Source: Pratylenchus scribneri
Lineage: Eukaryota > Nematoda > Chromadorea > Rhabditida > Pratylenchidae
Reading direction: 5' to 3'
Length of the DNA stretch: 64,000 nt
Assembly: GCA_030063045.1 (NCBI GenBank)
Contig: JAQSEB010000087.1
Coordinates: 744,001-808,000 of the forward strand
Shown: positions 45,632 through 58,654 of the stretch, piece by piece
Layout: every line of letters starts with the position of its first letter
How positions within the stretch are numbered: position 1 is the stretch's first letter
The notes under the pieces: model-generated
Database searches by the model: none
What the model was told of the DNA's origin: nothing
What the model saw: only the letters and a program-made list of their open reading frames with translations
Translations under genes and position numbers: made by a program

Positions 45632-45991
45632 TTTTACAAACAAAAAAATTTAAATTATAGATTTTGAGAGATTTCGATGATGCGGGAATCCGAATATCGA
45701 TGTTTTCCTTTAATTAATCCTTCCCTCATTATTAAAACCACCAAATATCTCTTTGTTAATTAAATGAGAAAAAGAAAAGCAAAACTAAACGCCTTACTGC
45801 GCAGCCCGCCCAAAACATGAGCCAAGAGCCCGTCAGCAAGACACAGTCAAGCCATGTCATTAAAAAAATCGATAAAATACCCTTACCAAAAAAGAGCATG
45901 CTACAAATACAAAGCCAATGCTTATTTTCGCTATTCTTCCTCCAAACCAAAATAAGAAGAAAAAAATATCCAAAAATAACACAAAAAAGCA

Positions 45992-48900
45992 ATGCATATT
46001 GATGACCTTGTGTCTTCACTTAAATTCCTCAATCGACGACAATTATTGTATTTTTATAGTGCTAATCGCTTCACTTTGAACATTGTTGAGAATCATTTTG
46101 CCGAATGGCCCGCAATTTATTGCGAACTTGCAATTTTGTTGAAAGGGAAAAAAGATATTGAAGGAATTTCAGAAGAGAGGTCGAATAAATTAAATTTGAT
46201 TTTGATAGGCAGACAAAATATTCTCCTTCTCTTATAAGTAAAAGTAATATGTAATTAAGAGAGGATTCAAATTTATAATCTAAATTGTCGCCTGCTCAAA
46301 TTAGCGCATTTTTTAATAATTAATAAATCATCAAGAATTAAACAAATTTTAATGATTTTACTATCAAATTGAAAATAGCATTTGGCTCTTTTAAAATCTT
46401 AATTATTTTGATCTCTTTACTGTAAATGTTGGGATTGTTTTCCGTCTACAAATTTAGCCAAAATTTTACTTTGAGTTGCCGAATTTTAATTTAAAATTTA
46501 ATTTACTTCCAATTTATATTATAGGGCTAATGATGGCAACCTTCCACATATATCTCCACTCATTGATCCTTACATTGAATTGAAGGCATTGAAATGCGAT
46601 TGTGAACAACAATTGTCGATAAAAATCAACGAATTGTTAACCTATAAATTGATGGTTAAATGCCAATGCAATCAAAAATTATGGCTGCCAATAGACGAAA
46701 ATGAGAGGGAATATTTCGAATATAACATGCACGAAAATTGCAAGGAAGATTGGCACCCGTTGGAAAATCCTATTTCTGATGTAATGATTTTTTTATTGGA
46801 TTTTAAAATTAATATCTATCAAATTTAATGGAAAATATGACTAAAAATTATGCTTTTTAGCTCTTTTACGTTTATGCTTAGAGAATTTTTATCCATTAGC
46901 TTAGCATATTGGGGTAAATCAAAAACGCAAATAAAATAACGGAAAATAATTAAATTTTTTTTATATTTTACTGAGCTTATTTTTTAACTGATTTAAAGCA
47001 AAAAGGGTAATAGTTAAATGTTATTTTTGCGAACAAAAAATCCATTCTTAATTACAAATCAAAATTGAAAATAAATGGTATTATCAATTTTGAAATTTGA
47101 TTAAGGATGACAATTAATTTATACTCATAAAAAAATATAGAATTTATAAACAAATTTTCTTGCTTCTTTTTAATGCAATCCAATCTAAAGTCCAGCTAAA
47201 TATAAAACGAACTCTAAATTCCCATTCATTATTGAGAAAAAAAAGTTTTTATTCCAGCAGCGCGAAAAATTTAAGGCAAATTCCTTGATTTTATAACTAA
47301 TATTTTTCATTACAAGAATTTTTCAGATACCATATTTTCGTCGTACATCTGATGGAATGCGCTTTCTTTATGACAAATATTCCTCCCATTTTGAATCACC
47401 AGACAAATGTTGTCAATTTTTTGCTCACTCTGTGCATGATCAGCGGAGCTGTAATTCAATTGTCAAAGAATTTATATTTACTCATAGGCGACATATGAAA
47501 AATCCAAAAGGTATATAATAAATTCATCCAGATTTTTATTTCCTAATTTTGTCATAAACCGTATGTACTCTAATAAAACCACATTTCTAATAAAACCCCA
47601 TCTTTGATAAAAATCCCCTCTCTAATATATTCTCCCATTTGGATAATGAAGACTCATAGTTCCTGGAAGATAAAATTTAAAAATATTTTATGCATTTTCC
47701 TAGAATCCTAAAGCTCTAAAATATTCGTTATAATTTATTCAAAATTGTCCACAATCCTTAATTTTGATAATTTTTAAAGGGGTTCAAAATAATTCAACTG
47801 GTTTAAAAAAGTATATTAAGCATTTTAAAATCTAAAAAAATAAAAAAAGAAAAAATGAATTATTAAACTACCTATGTACAGTCCATTTTCGAGGAATCGT
47901 ATTTGATTTTAGATTATATTAATTGTTGAAATTTAGGTCCAGAATTGAATTGCCCAAAATCACTTCTGCTGCAGACAAGAGATTTGAATAAATTATTCAC
48001 TCATTTAAAGGTTCAAACATTAATTGTCTTTTTTTATTTTAATCGTTTTTTATATTACAGATGAATTTTGTCAAAATTTATAAATTACGACTTGAATTTA
48101 CAAATAACAATTATTTTTATAGCGAAGGAAATGAGCAGAAAAAATGCCAAATAGACTATGATAATGAGGAAACAATGGTATTATTACCGTAAATATTGTA
48201 AATATTGATAATAATAGTTATTAAAATTTCTGCTCATTTATTAAAATTTATATTTTAATGAATTTTGACCAAAAAACTAAAAAAATAGACTAAAATCGGG
48301 CAGTTATAATTTTTCCTTTGCCATAAATTTGTGACCTGCTGAATGCTGATATCAAAATGTCTTCTATAAATAAAATTTAATATAATCATAGTATATTCTA
48401 TATTAATAGTTTCAACGATAATTGAAATCAAATGAAAAATTTTGAAATGGATTTAATACATTATTTTAATATATTTTAAAAAAAGAAATATTTCTCGATT
48501 TCAGTGTTTAAAAATTTTGCAATGGCTTTTGGAGAATGGAAAAATTTCGAATGCTATTTCATGCATTGTTGATGTGGATTTATTAGAAGAAAAACTCAAA
48601 AATTTAATGGAAAATGAGGATGGAATGATACAGCAACAAATTTTGATTAACTCCCTTGCAAAATGTGGTCATTTACAATTGATTTCACGAAAAAATTGTG
48701 AGTGGAATAGAGGTTTCGCCCAAAAAAGAAGTCAACCACAGCACACAATATTTACATTTTTTGGTACTTGCTTACTTTGTAATTTATTCGCTTTTTACTT
48801 GGAAAAAAAATAATGTCCCACCTCCTTTTTTGGGTAATCTTGATTATTAGGATTTAGGGTCATTAGGGTTTACCTATGATGATATCTTATGATTGAACCA

Positions 48901-51542
48901 ATGGCCCTAATCTTTATCATGATGACCCATATGGGTGGATCCTTTTCTCCAGTCAACCCAAAAAATCGCAAGTACTTAAATTTTTTAATTTTCGAAATAA
49001 AATATAAAAGAATAAAAATTTCTAGTTGATGATGGCACTTCATGGGAAGAAGGTCAGTGTGGGTGGGAAGCGAAAAATAATAGAAGTTAAAAAATTCAAC
49101 AATGGCTAATAAATATTTTTCAATATTTAAAATCTGAATAAAAATTAAGAGCAATAGAAAGTTCTCTATTCAAGTAGATAAAAAAAATCAAAATAATAAT
49201 TCGTAAAGTTTCCAAAAATCAATATAAAATATTTTTATTGAATAGATTTTCTGAAAACTTAAAAATATAGTAAAAAGGTTAAAAAATTTTATGTTGATCA
49301 ATATTATCAAAAATTAAAAAACCATTTTGCATAATGCATTCTAATAAACATAAATCTATTTATAAAAAATAATTTTAAAAAATTAAAATATTTCATTTGC
49401 TATTTTATTTAATTCAAATTACTTTTGTTGAGTTAATATGGCTCTAAATATTTTAATTTTCACTACTTAAAAATCTGTACACATACAGCTGGCAATTATT
49501 GGGAAAATTTATTTGTACTTTCTGGTCTACAGCAAATGCTCCTGAAAAATACTTTGATGATCACAACTGGTCATGGGCTTAATTTTCGTGATTTTCGAAC
49601 GGTAAAAAATTAAAATTGAAAATAGAATTTTTAATATTATTTAATTTTATAAAAAAATTAAATAATATTATAATTTAGATTGAAAATTTTCTTCAATCTT
49701 ACAATCCTCAAATGGATCATCGTCGACTCGTAATAATTGAAGGGAAAACAATCTTTAATATTGCCGATCAAATGATCAAGGTAAAGTTTTAAAAATTCTT
49801 CGGCAAATATTGTGCAAATTTAATTATAAAATTATGGAATATATGACCATTTTGTATTCCATAAATAAAAAATAAACATAAATGTTCAAATGGTTTATTT
49901 TTTAGGACCATTTTTTATGATAAAATTTTCCGTCGAAATTAGACCAAAAATGGCGTGAAAGAATTCTTGCAATAGTTTAATTGAGAAAGTTCCTACAATT
50001 TTCAGGCATTTTTAACATCCAATGCTGCAAATACATATTTTCTATTGATTTTTGATTACATTGTCAAAGAGAAAAAATTTGAACAAAAATATTACAATGC
50101 AGCAACGAATGAATATTTGCGAATAATGCCTGCATATCGGTATGCTTACTATAAATATATAGAATATCGTCAAATAAATTAGTCTAATATATTGCCGTAT
50201 CCCAATGCAGCTGCTTTAGGTTTTTTTCAGCTTTTTTATTTTCAACCAAAAATAATAATAGTAGTAAAACATTCTAGTTTGTGATCAATGTACATGAACC
50301 CATGTCCGTACTGCGACACTTGCGGACGAAACGGCCTGGAGCTGAAGGTAGTAGAACTGGAGTGGCATTGTTTATAGCATATTATTAGGCATAAAATTAA
50401 CTACAAAATGAGATCAAAAGTTTTGGCCAATGTTGAATATACACCGAATTATGGACAAAAAACTCTTGATTTAATTAAAATTGCGATTTTGAAGGTTTTT
50501 TGGCCATAACTCGGTGAATACTCAACATTGGCCAATGCTCTTGATGTCATTTTGTAGCTAATTTTATGCCTTATAATATGCCATAAACAATTCCACAATA
50601 GCTTTAACACCATCGGCGCCAGACCGTTTGGTCCGCAAGTGTCGGGTCCGCAAGTGTCGGCCAACCGTACATGTCTTATTAGTTCCTAGGCATAATTAAA
50701 CATTAATTTATAGCCTTTTCGATTCGGCATATTCCATTTAATTAAGAAATTTTAACTCTGTGTTAAAATTTTTATTAATGTGATTTAAAACCAAAAATTT
50801 CACTTGGCCCCAAAACTTAGATTCAAACCGATTAAATTAATTTGAAAATAAAATCTTATAAACAAGAAGGATTTTAAGAAACGATTTAACAATAAATCAA
50901 TGTTGTAACATAATAAGAACATGATGTAACGAAATTGTCTCCAGCATATACATAAAATTCATTTTTAAATTTTAAATTAAAATTGAAAAAAATTGTTTTT
51001 TATTTATAAATAAAAATGCAAATGGACTGTATGATATCACTATAAATAATATGAAAAATATGAAATCAAAAATATTCTTTATCTCTTTAGTTATTCTATA
51101 TCGGAACCCATGGATTTAGTTCCCGTATATTTGACCAGATATTCAAAATTGTCGACAATTGCCGACAAAGAATTCGAATCATTTTTTGAACGAGTTAACC
51201 AAAATGTTGCCAGGCGTATTAAATTATGTGAACAAGAAATTGTACGTCGGAATATGGATACGGTTAATTCAGAAAAATTATAATTGTATAAATTATATTT
51301 TATTTTGTGTCATTTTTATTAAGAATGAATATGGTTCCTGGATGATCACTCTTGGCAATCTAAGAATTTTTGGCCCTGAAGATGATGACAAATTGATTTG
51401 TTCATTTTCAGCATATTTGTCGAATGTCTTCCCAGAATTTTCATTGAACATTTGTGGACAAAGGCAACATAAAAATGATGCAGAAGAAATTTATAATAGT
51501 GAAAATACAATATTATTTGGGAGAAAACTTTTGCCACCTTAG
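45992..51542 (+). CDS. Large F-box-type protein
   Basis: Eleven exons (45992-46179, 46525-46780, 47327-47510, 47937-48010, 48061-48177, 48505-48697, 49489-49601, 49679-49780, 50006-50139, 51091-51262, 51324-51542). All phases agree; 583 residues. Residues 3-45 (DDLVSSLKFLNRRQLLYFYSANRF...IVENHF) fit the nematode F-box pattern, with a basic pair before the second helix and NR before the last. Exon 2 has a Cys-rich stretch (KCDCEQ, KCQCNQ). The remainder has no recognised repeat such as LRR, FTH or Kelch. If the F-box is real, the protein would be an SCF adaptor of unknown substrate. The donor of exon 1 (GTCGAA) is weak and could be wrong. Introns 6 and 9 carry MITEs. Confidence 0.7.
47575..47815. 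repeat. Dispersed repeat, copy B
   Basis: Collinear with 26390-26620. It lies in intron 3 of the F-box-type gene. Confidence 0.55.
48762..48976. mobile_element. Telomere-motif MITE, third copy
   Basis: Ends TTGGTACTTGC and GCAAGTACTT; internal TTAGGATTTAGGGTCATTAGG and CCTAATC-TTATCATGATGACCC. Same family as 43076-43286. In intron 6 of the F-box-type gene. Confidence 0.6.
50293..50672. mobile_element. Foldback MITE with ACACTTGCGGAC ends, copy 1
   Basis: About 160-bp inverse arms: GACACTTGCGGAC, ATTGTTTATAGCATATTAT, GGCATAAAATTA, TTGGCCAATGTTGA and ATTATGGAC appear in order on the left and in inverse on the right. A second family member lies at 59470-59790. Intronic. Confidence 0.8.
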
Positions 51543-51711
51543 ATATAAACAATAAATGAATATCATTGAAAAGGGCATAGTAATTATATTCCATATATTT
51601 ATTCAAAATTCATATATAAATGAGAAATCAATATGATTTAATTGATCACTATGATCTTTTTGATTCTTTATGTGTCTAATTTATTTAATTCTTCTTCATT
51701 GATATTGCAAT

Positions 51712-52689
51712 TCAGACATACCATTCACGAACGTACCCCAAGCGGTTAGGATTTAAGCCGCATCCAGTCACACCTGGCCCTGAGGAAGAACTGCCACTCC
51801 TGTCTGATGGGACTGGCGAGGGAGGTGCGGAAACAATTTCGGGAAAAACTATAATAAATAATTTTTATTTTTGAATAACATTTAATTCACTAATTTCTTT
51901 TTAATATTTTCTTTGCTATATTTTTTTATAAAATAATTTTATTTATTAGGACTATAAATAATTTTCAAACATTTTTATAATCCAAAAATTTCGTTAAAAT
52001 TTATTTATATAATAGTATATTAAAAAATTTTTAAATACTTCTTATTCCCATAAGTATATTTGTAATTTTTAATCATTTTAATTCATATTATTAATTTTTT
52101 ATTTTAAATCAATTTCACCCAAATCAGCATAGAAAAATCCGTCACGATCCAAATTTGAAAGCTGAATTCTGTTGTCAATCCCATAGCGAAAGAGAATTAA
52201 AAGAAGACATTGGCGTGCCGGACTTGCGTTAAAACCATAACGCATAGGCTCATTATGTTGTCCCTTTGGAAAATATATTATTATAATATTTAAATTTAAA
52301 AATAATTTTTTACAAAATTCATGATTCTTTGGGCGTCAAAATAAATTCGACGGCCAACCAAAAAAGATAAAAAACGGTTTTCCCGCAACCGCATCCAAGC
52401 TTGAATTCGCATTCCGTTGGGGCATGGATCCCGATTTGCAAATGCCCCCACTGCGTAATGCACAAACGAATTCCAAATGTGAGCCTCTTAAATTTATAGG
52501 ACAATATTATCCCTATAATTTTTATAAATTTTTAAAATTTTTAATATTATTAATGCAACAATATATAAAAATATTTTTAATTTTAATAGAATTTTTCCCA
52601 TAATAACCTTGATCTCCTCTCCCTTGGTAATGTCCGTTAGGTTGTTGCACAATTCGGCGGAATTCAGCCAGTAATCGATCACGAGACAT
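51712..52689 (-). CDS. Unrecognised 178-residue protein
   Basis: Four exons, right to left: 52608-52689, 52314-52486, 52119-52263, 51712-51848; phases agree at each join. The N-terminal 130 residues look like a compact globular domain with conserved-looking patches (SRDRLLAEFRRI, GAFANRDPCPNGMRIQAWM, VGRRIYFDAQRIM, QHNEPMRYGFNASPARQCLL). The C-terminal 50 residues are a Ser/Pro/Gly linker (SAPPSPVPSDRSGSSSSGP) ending GYVREWYV. No signal peptide or membrane segment. I cannot name the family. The gene converges with the F-box-type gene, the two stop codons lying only about 170 bp apart. Confidence 0.7.
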
Positions 52690-53785
52690 CAAATAAAATT
52701 TTGAAAATAATTAAAAATAATTAATAATTATTTTCTTTAAATGTTCAATAATTTTATAATATTGTGAAATGAATAAATAAGTGTGCATTTTCCAAAGTTG
52801 TTTTCATCGTTTTTTAAATACTAAATTTTTCTATTGGCTATACACAAATTGAATAAAGATGCGCTCATTTTTTATCCATTTTATTCAACAAATCCAAAAC
52901 AAATTCGCCAAGCGGACAATTTCTTCTTCATTTTTCACCTATTAAACTTCAACATTTTTCTTTGTTGTTTATTGACAATCCAAACAAAATTCCACACCTG
53001 CAGAAAATATTTTGCTTTTAAACTTTCAAAACATTTTTCTATGTTATCTTTGTATTTTATTACAAAATATAGCCTTTAAGGTTAAATTTATGAATCATCA
53101 AACAAATTTTTTAATGAATTTATTAGTAATTGGTAAATTTTTTTATTAATATTTATCAAAGACAAGCGAGATATACTACTTTTAATATGCATAAATAATA
53201 AATTAAATATGACAAATTTCCACAATTCCTGAAAAAGCATCTATTGTATACAAATTAAACATGTACCCATTGTAGAATTATGCCCTTTGCAGAGCAAAAA
53301 ATTACCATAAATTTCATTTTGAATATAATTTACTAATATATGATATTGAATAAATTAATTCTAAAATAATTATACAAAAATGTTGCTATTTGTATCAAAA
53401 TTTTATATAGAATTTTATTTTCTCGAATTTATTATAAAAAATTATGCTAAGCGTTTGATACTTTTTGTTCCATCAGAAGACATGGCGATCGCGAATGGGG
53501 ATTTTATTTTTTGTATTTTAAAAGAAATAAAAATTGAAATGAATTTTTGGATTGTAATTTTAATTTTTATATCAATATATGATCAACAAATATTAGTAAT
53601 AAAAAATTCAAAATTCCTTATATTTCTCAAGTTTTTCAAGATGAAAAAATAGTAAAAATAAATGGAAGATTTTTTAAACATTTATTATATGAAAAATTTT
53701 TAAATAAATAACTAATACATATTTTAAACAAATTGTAAAAGAATATGTAAACTGTTAAATATTTAAAAATTCAAATTTTCTCTTA
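52690..53785. other. Intergenic, AT-rich
   Basis: No supported gene. Open frames at 52834-53079 and 53380-53652 are Phe/Ile/Lys-rich and look like composition artefacts. Confidence 0.5.
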
Positions 53786-54920
53786 TCAAGGATAAATTTT
53801 GGTAGACACAGTTTCTTTTTGTGTTCCCTTCTGCAGCTGTGTTACGCCATTGTCATAATTAAATGCTAGCCACACTACGCGGCAGAACCAAAAGCCAATT
53901 GCGTCCATAAAAAGCATGCCGAAAAATATGGAAATTTTCGGTTCTGAAGATATTTCTTCACCGATGAATGATAATAGTGAGTCCCGTTAAGTGGCTATTA
54001 TGAGAAAAGAGGCAGGGATGAGAATCATGCATATGATCTGTGAATAAAAAATTCAAATTGTGAACAGAAATGATAAATTTTCTAAAAATTAATTTGATTT
54101 TTCATACAAAATATTTTTAAAGAAAAATATTTTAAATTAAAAATTTCTCTAAATGCAACTAAAAATGAATTGTTTGCCACTAAAACTGTTTTTGACTTCT
54201 TAAAAGTCAGAAACCGGTTTTAGACCACACAAAACTTATAAAATTTTGTAGATCTCATCGAGACGCATAGAATAGTATATAATTTGTCATGGTAAGTCTC
54301 AATATTAAAAGAGTTAAACTGTTTAAACCGTTTTTGTAGTTTTTAGTTTAAAACTTTTAATTTTGGGCTAAAAACTGACATTTTATATACCAATCGAAGT
54401 GACTTGATGAGATCTACAAAATGGTATAAGGTTTGAAGGGTCTAAAACCGGTTTCTAATATGTTAGAATACATAAATCTATTTTACTGACAAAAAAAAAA
54501 CATTTTTAGTGTCATTTAGATAAATTTTACTGGCAAAAAATAGTGACCATTTTTAAATATGTAAATTTTCTAAAAATTAAATCTTTGAAAAAAAACCAAC
54601 ATTTACAACCAAATATGGCAGGTAAAGCGATGGAATGCGGCCTCCAAACAGCACCATTATATTCAATGCCACAGAGACAAGAGCAATAAGAAAAACACTG
54701 ATTTCCACCTCCCAGTCCCAGCCCTTACTCTTCAATAAATAAATTAAGTGAGCAAAAATGCTGATGATGCTTGTGATGGCAATGATTTTGGCACCGGTTG
54801 TCACTTAATTAATAAAATTTAATATTAATATTATTAATTTTTATTTTTAAATATTTGAATTTTATATTTACCATGAAAACATCCACAACAACAGCGGTAT
54901 TTTCCAATTGTCCTCCTCAT
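53786..54920 (-). pseudogene. Four-TM nematode membrane protein with in-frame stop
   Basis: Three exons, right to left: 54872-54920, 54607-54803, 53786-54037; phases agree. The protein would have 165 residues. It opens with KYRCCCGCFHVTTGAKII, a Cys-cluster entry to TM1 that I associate with small nematode multi-TM proteins (DUF7027/LAPTM-like). TM2 is near EISVFLIALVSVALNIMVLF, TM3 near IICMILIPASFLII and TM4 near ISIFFGMLFMDAIGFWFCRV. In exon 3, codon 17 is TAA (complement of 53987-53989), yet the frame then continues for 67 codons through TM4 to a natural TGA. No GT exists nearby that would splice it out. Either this is a new pseudogene, a sequencing error or a readthrough stop. Its second intron holds a foldback MITE. 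Confidence 0.65.
54200..54465. mobile_element. Foldback MITE with GAAACCGGTTTTAGACC arms
   Basis: Left arm GAAACCGGTTTTAGACC (from about 54210) and right inverse GGTCTAAAACCGGTTTC (ending about 54457). Inside are ATTTTGTAGATCTCATC and the core CATCGAGACGCATAGAAT. Similarity extends somewhat beyond these bounds. Confidence 0.75.
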
Positions 54921-55459
54921 AATCAGCAGAAGACATGATGATCGATTCAAATTTTTATAAAATAATTTGTCTGAAATAAAAAGATTCACAATAGCTATGA
55001 TATATGTCGATTTTACCAAACTTTAATTATTTTTCTTTATCACATTTTCATAATAAAGTATATTTTACAGCTTTTTTTAACTCTTACATAAGAAAAATTA
55101 TTGGTAATTTTAAGATTTTTTCAGAAAAGTTTTAATTTATATATCTTTAAAAATTCGAAACTCAAAAAGAGGTAGAAAAAGCAAGGAATGGTATGAATAG
55201 TTGGGAAAGGGTAAAGAGAGAAAAAGCCGGGAAAGGTATTAAAATACAGGAAAGAGTAGAAAAAAACTAGGAAAAATAGAAAAGTCAAGAATAAGTAGAA
55301 AAAAATCAAGAAGAATGGGGAAAGCTAAGGGAAAGCTTGAAATAATTGTAAGAACTTGGCAATTTCGGAATAAAAACTTTATTTGATCAATAAATATAAA
55401 ATGAAAATATAATTAATTATCTAAAAAATAAATTATTTTACTATCACCTATTTAAAAAA

Positions 55460-55677
55460 ATGATAAAAAAGTGGGAGCGGCCGGGAGACATGCAGCAGCA
55501 ATTGGGCTTGGGCGCACCCTTTTAAGCAATAATTTTGAAAATTTTCGACAAGAATCCTATATTGGTGAATGGAGAAATTATCTTGTTAATGAGAGGGAAA
55601 ATAATTTCAGAAATCCTTTGATGAACAATAAAGTGAATAAGAAGATAAATAAAGACAATAAAAAGGAGTGTGAATAA
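55460..55677 (+). CDS. Possible last exon of an unknown gene
   Basis: After an acceptor-like AAAAAAG at 55470, a frame of 68 codons opens (GAAGRHAAAIGLGRTLLS...NKKECE) and ends at TAA 55677. The first 50 bp are unusually GC-rich for the region. An overlapping ATG frame from 55460 reads WERPGDMQQQLGLGAPF and stops after 22 codons. No upstream exon was found, so function and frame are uncertain. Confidence 0.3.
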
Positions 55678-55845
55678 GAATTTTAAATTTATTGAAATTA
55701 ATTAATTGAATCAGCATATTAAAATTTTTTATATTATATAAACAAAAATTTTATTTTATCAAGAATGTAAATTCAAGAAATTCGAGCGTGTCCTCGAAAG
55801 AAATTGAGAAATGATTGTGTTTTTGTGCTTCATGTTAATAATAAA

Positions 55846-56545
55846 AATGTTTTTTATTAAAACGTGTTTCATTTGTTTTTTTGTGTTTAATTAAATTAAT
55901 TAAAATGTGTTTCATTTGTGTTTTTTATGTTTAATTAAATTAATTAAAATATGTTTCATTTGTGTTTTTTATGTTTAATTAAATTAATTAAAAAGTGTTT
56001 CATTTGTGTTTTTTATGTTTAATTAAATTAATTAAAATGTGTTTCATTTGTGTTTTTTATGTTTAATTAAATTAATTAAAATGTGTTTCATTTCTGTTTT
56101 TTTGTGTTTTTATTAAATTAATTTAAATGTGTTTCACTTGTATTTTATGTGTTTTATTAAATTAATTTAAATGTGTTTCATTTGTGTTTTTTATGTTTAA
56201 TTAAATTAATTAAAATGTGTTTCATTTGTGTTTTTTATGTTTAATTAAATTAATTAAAATGTGTTTCATTTCTGTTTTTTTGTGTTTTTATTAAATTAAT
56301 TTAAATGTGTTTCATTTTTTTTGTATTTTATTAAATTAATTTAAATGTGTTTCATTTGTGTTTTTTATGTTTAATTAAATTAATTAAAATGTGTTTCATT
56401 TGTGTTTTTTATGTTTAATTAAATTAATTAAAATGTGTTTCATTTGTGTTTTTTATGTTTAATTAAATTAATTAAAATGTGTTTCATTTGTGTTTTTTAT
56501 GTTTAATTAAATTAATTAAAATGTGTTTCATTTGTGTTTCATTAA
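55846..56545. repeat. Satellite, 44-bp unit, about 16 copies
   Basis: Tandem copies of a 44-bp unit containing AATGTGTTTCATTTGTG and TTTAATTAAATTAATT. Variant units (CATTTCTGTTTTTTTGTG) recur at intervals in the array, giving a hint of higher-order structure. Diverged copies reappear at 58655-58770, on the far side of the srt gene. Confidence 0.92.
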
Positions 56546-56754
56546 AATAATAAAAATGTTTTTTATATTTATTTTTTGCTTTAACATCAAATTAATTAAA
56601 ATGAATCATCTGTCTTTTTGTGATTCACAACCAAGATTAATTTATATTTTTAAAGTTTACACAGAAGGGAAAATGATTAATTGTTTATTATCATTTATTT
56701 GGTACATTTTTCATGTTTCGTCCTCTCTTTTCGAACTACATTCCATTTGGAATA

Positions 56755-58202
56755 TTATGCTGGTGCTATTGTTGATGTTGCTGGGGCCATAACGGTGATC
56801 CCATTCAAATGTTGTATTTTGTTTGGCATAAATATTTTATAAAATATCATTCGGCAATCGTGGCGGATTGTTTGATTCAGGGCCAAATAAATGACAGGGG
56901 GAAAGCCGTGCACATGAAACCTTAGAAAATTATTTTTACCATTAATTTATAAATGTAAAAAGAATTCTACCATGCAAAATGGCCTAAAGTAATCAGCCAT
57001 TGTGGAGGAATAATGAAATCCAATACCATATAGATCGAAGCAGCAGTGACATTTAATAAAGAGATTAAAAAAACTTGAAAAAATGCCTTAAAAATTAATA
57101 AAAGGGTGAAGAAAATAAAAAAAAGAATCTTCGTTACCATTTTTTGTTGGCCCAAAATGACTTGACCCAACCCAAAAGAACGAGTTTTGATGCACATTCC
57201 AATGATAAATGCGCAATAAAAGAGAGGGGATAAAATAATAATGGTGCCGTTATGTAAGGTATGGAGTGGAACGTAAAAGAATGGGTCAATCGATTCGGAA
57301 TCGCGGCGATAGCCAAAGAATGGATCAAAAGACCAAGCGAAAATGATACTGGAAAACAAGGCTGGCGCCAAGAAAGTGACCCAGGCAATTGAATAAATTG
57401 TGCAAAATGAAAACCAAATGTGAATACGGAATCCGGAAAAAAGCATTTCGCTGATGGTCGGTGCCAAAATGTCCAAACAACGGTTGAATGCTAAAATCTA
57501 CAGAGGATAAAATTTTTGTGATTAAAAATCAAAATAGTATTGCATATAAATAAAAAAAATATTTTTAATACTTAAATATTTTACCAGATCGGCAACGCAT
57601 TCAGAAGAGAAGAAAACTAAATATTTTTGATTAAATTATTGTTTGAAACATATTTAGTGCTATTTGAAAAAATGTCTTCTAATTCTAACAAATTTTAATT
57701 TTTATATTCTTTAAAATTTAAATCAACTCTCAAATAAACATTAATTTTAAGTTGAAATATTACAAAATAAAAATTATAAATTATATAGTAAATTTAATTT
57801 ACTACCTTAATGTCTAAATAATCAATAAATATAATAAAGTAATAAAATGACGAGATTACCTATTACGAAGACGCCAAGCCAAAAATTGAAAACTGGACTG
57901 CTACAGAAGACAATGCCATTTAGGCTGAACAATGCATGAACATAGCCTAATATCCAGAGAATGGCCAGATCGCAAATGCCAATGTAGAACAACAATTTGT
58001 AGCAGACATTTTCCTCAATATGTTTCCAAATTGAAATCATGCATGGAATATAAAGGAAATAATAAATTGTAGAAAGGACGATCAATGCCCATGATTCTGC
58101 CACAAATTGATGGCGCTGCTCAAAAGGGACTAAATCCACATCATATCCCGTGCAATTATAGAGGCGAGACCATTCCGAATGGCGAAATATGAACATTTCC
58201 AT
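56755..58202 (-). CDS. Serpentine chemoreceptor, srt class
   Basis: Four exons, right to left: 57860-58202, 57585-57616 (32 bp), 56971-57497, 56755-56920. All phases agree; 355 residues. srt receptors are nematode seven-TM chemoreceptors. Landmarks: the N-terminus with W-x-x-x-YNC (SRLYNCTGYDVD) and FEQRHQF, LYIPCMISIWKH after TM1, CYKLLFYIGICDLAIL in TM2, CVADLILAFNRCLDIL at TM3 (the NRCxD site) and FDPFFGYRRDS in the long loop. The end is HGFPPVIYLALNQTIRHDCR, the srt replacement for NPxxY. The micro-exon is supported by phase and by the NRC motif it leads into. The start follows a TCTAG site, so trans-splicing is possible. The gene sits between two blocks of the same satellite. Confidence 0.92.
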
Positions 58203-58654
58203 TATTCTAGATAAAAAGCCTTATAATTTTTTGTAATTAAAAATAGTATATTATATTCTGACCTTTTGAAAATTTGTTAAGAATAATTCCGATGCACAGA
58301 TGAATTGCATAAAATTTAAACAAAATGTCAAGCAAGGAAATGTGATAATAATTACTAGACCACCCCGTGTAAATTCACATTACTGCTAATGGCTTGGGAA
58401 TTTAATCCAATGGGAATTTTCAAAGTCCAATTATTTTCCTGTTGGCAAGAAAAATGACAAAAATTATTTTTATGAATAATTTCAGGAAATATATTCTTTC
58501 TGGTAGAATAAATCCCATGAGATCAATCAAATTCATTAAAAAATACATGTTTAATATTAAAAAAATTAAAGTAAATATTTTAATATATTTTTACTGACGA
58601 ATATAATTAAAAATTTATGTTTTTATTTCACCAGATAATTAATTAAAAAAATAT

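Noticed and set aside
56523..56792. Plus-strand 89-codon hydrophobic frame
   Set aside because: It starts in the satellite array and is antisense to the last srt exon.
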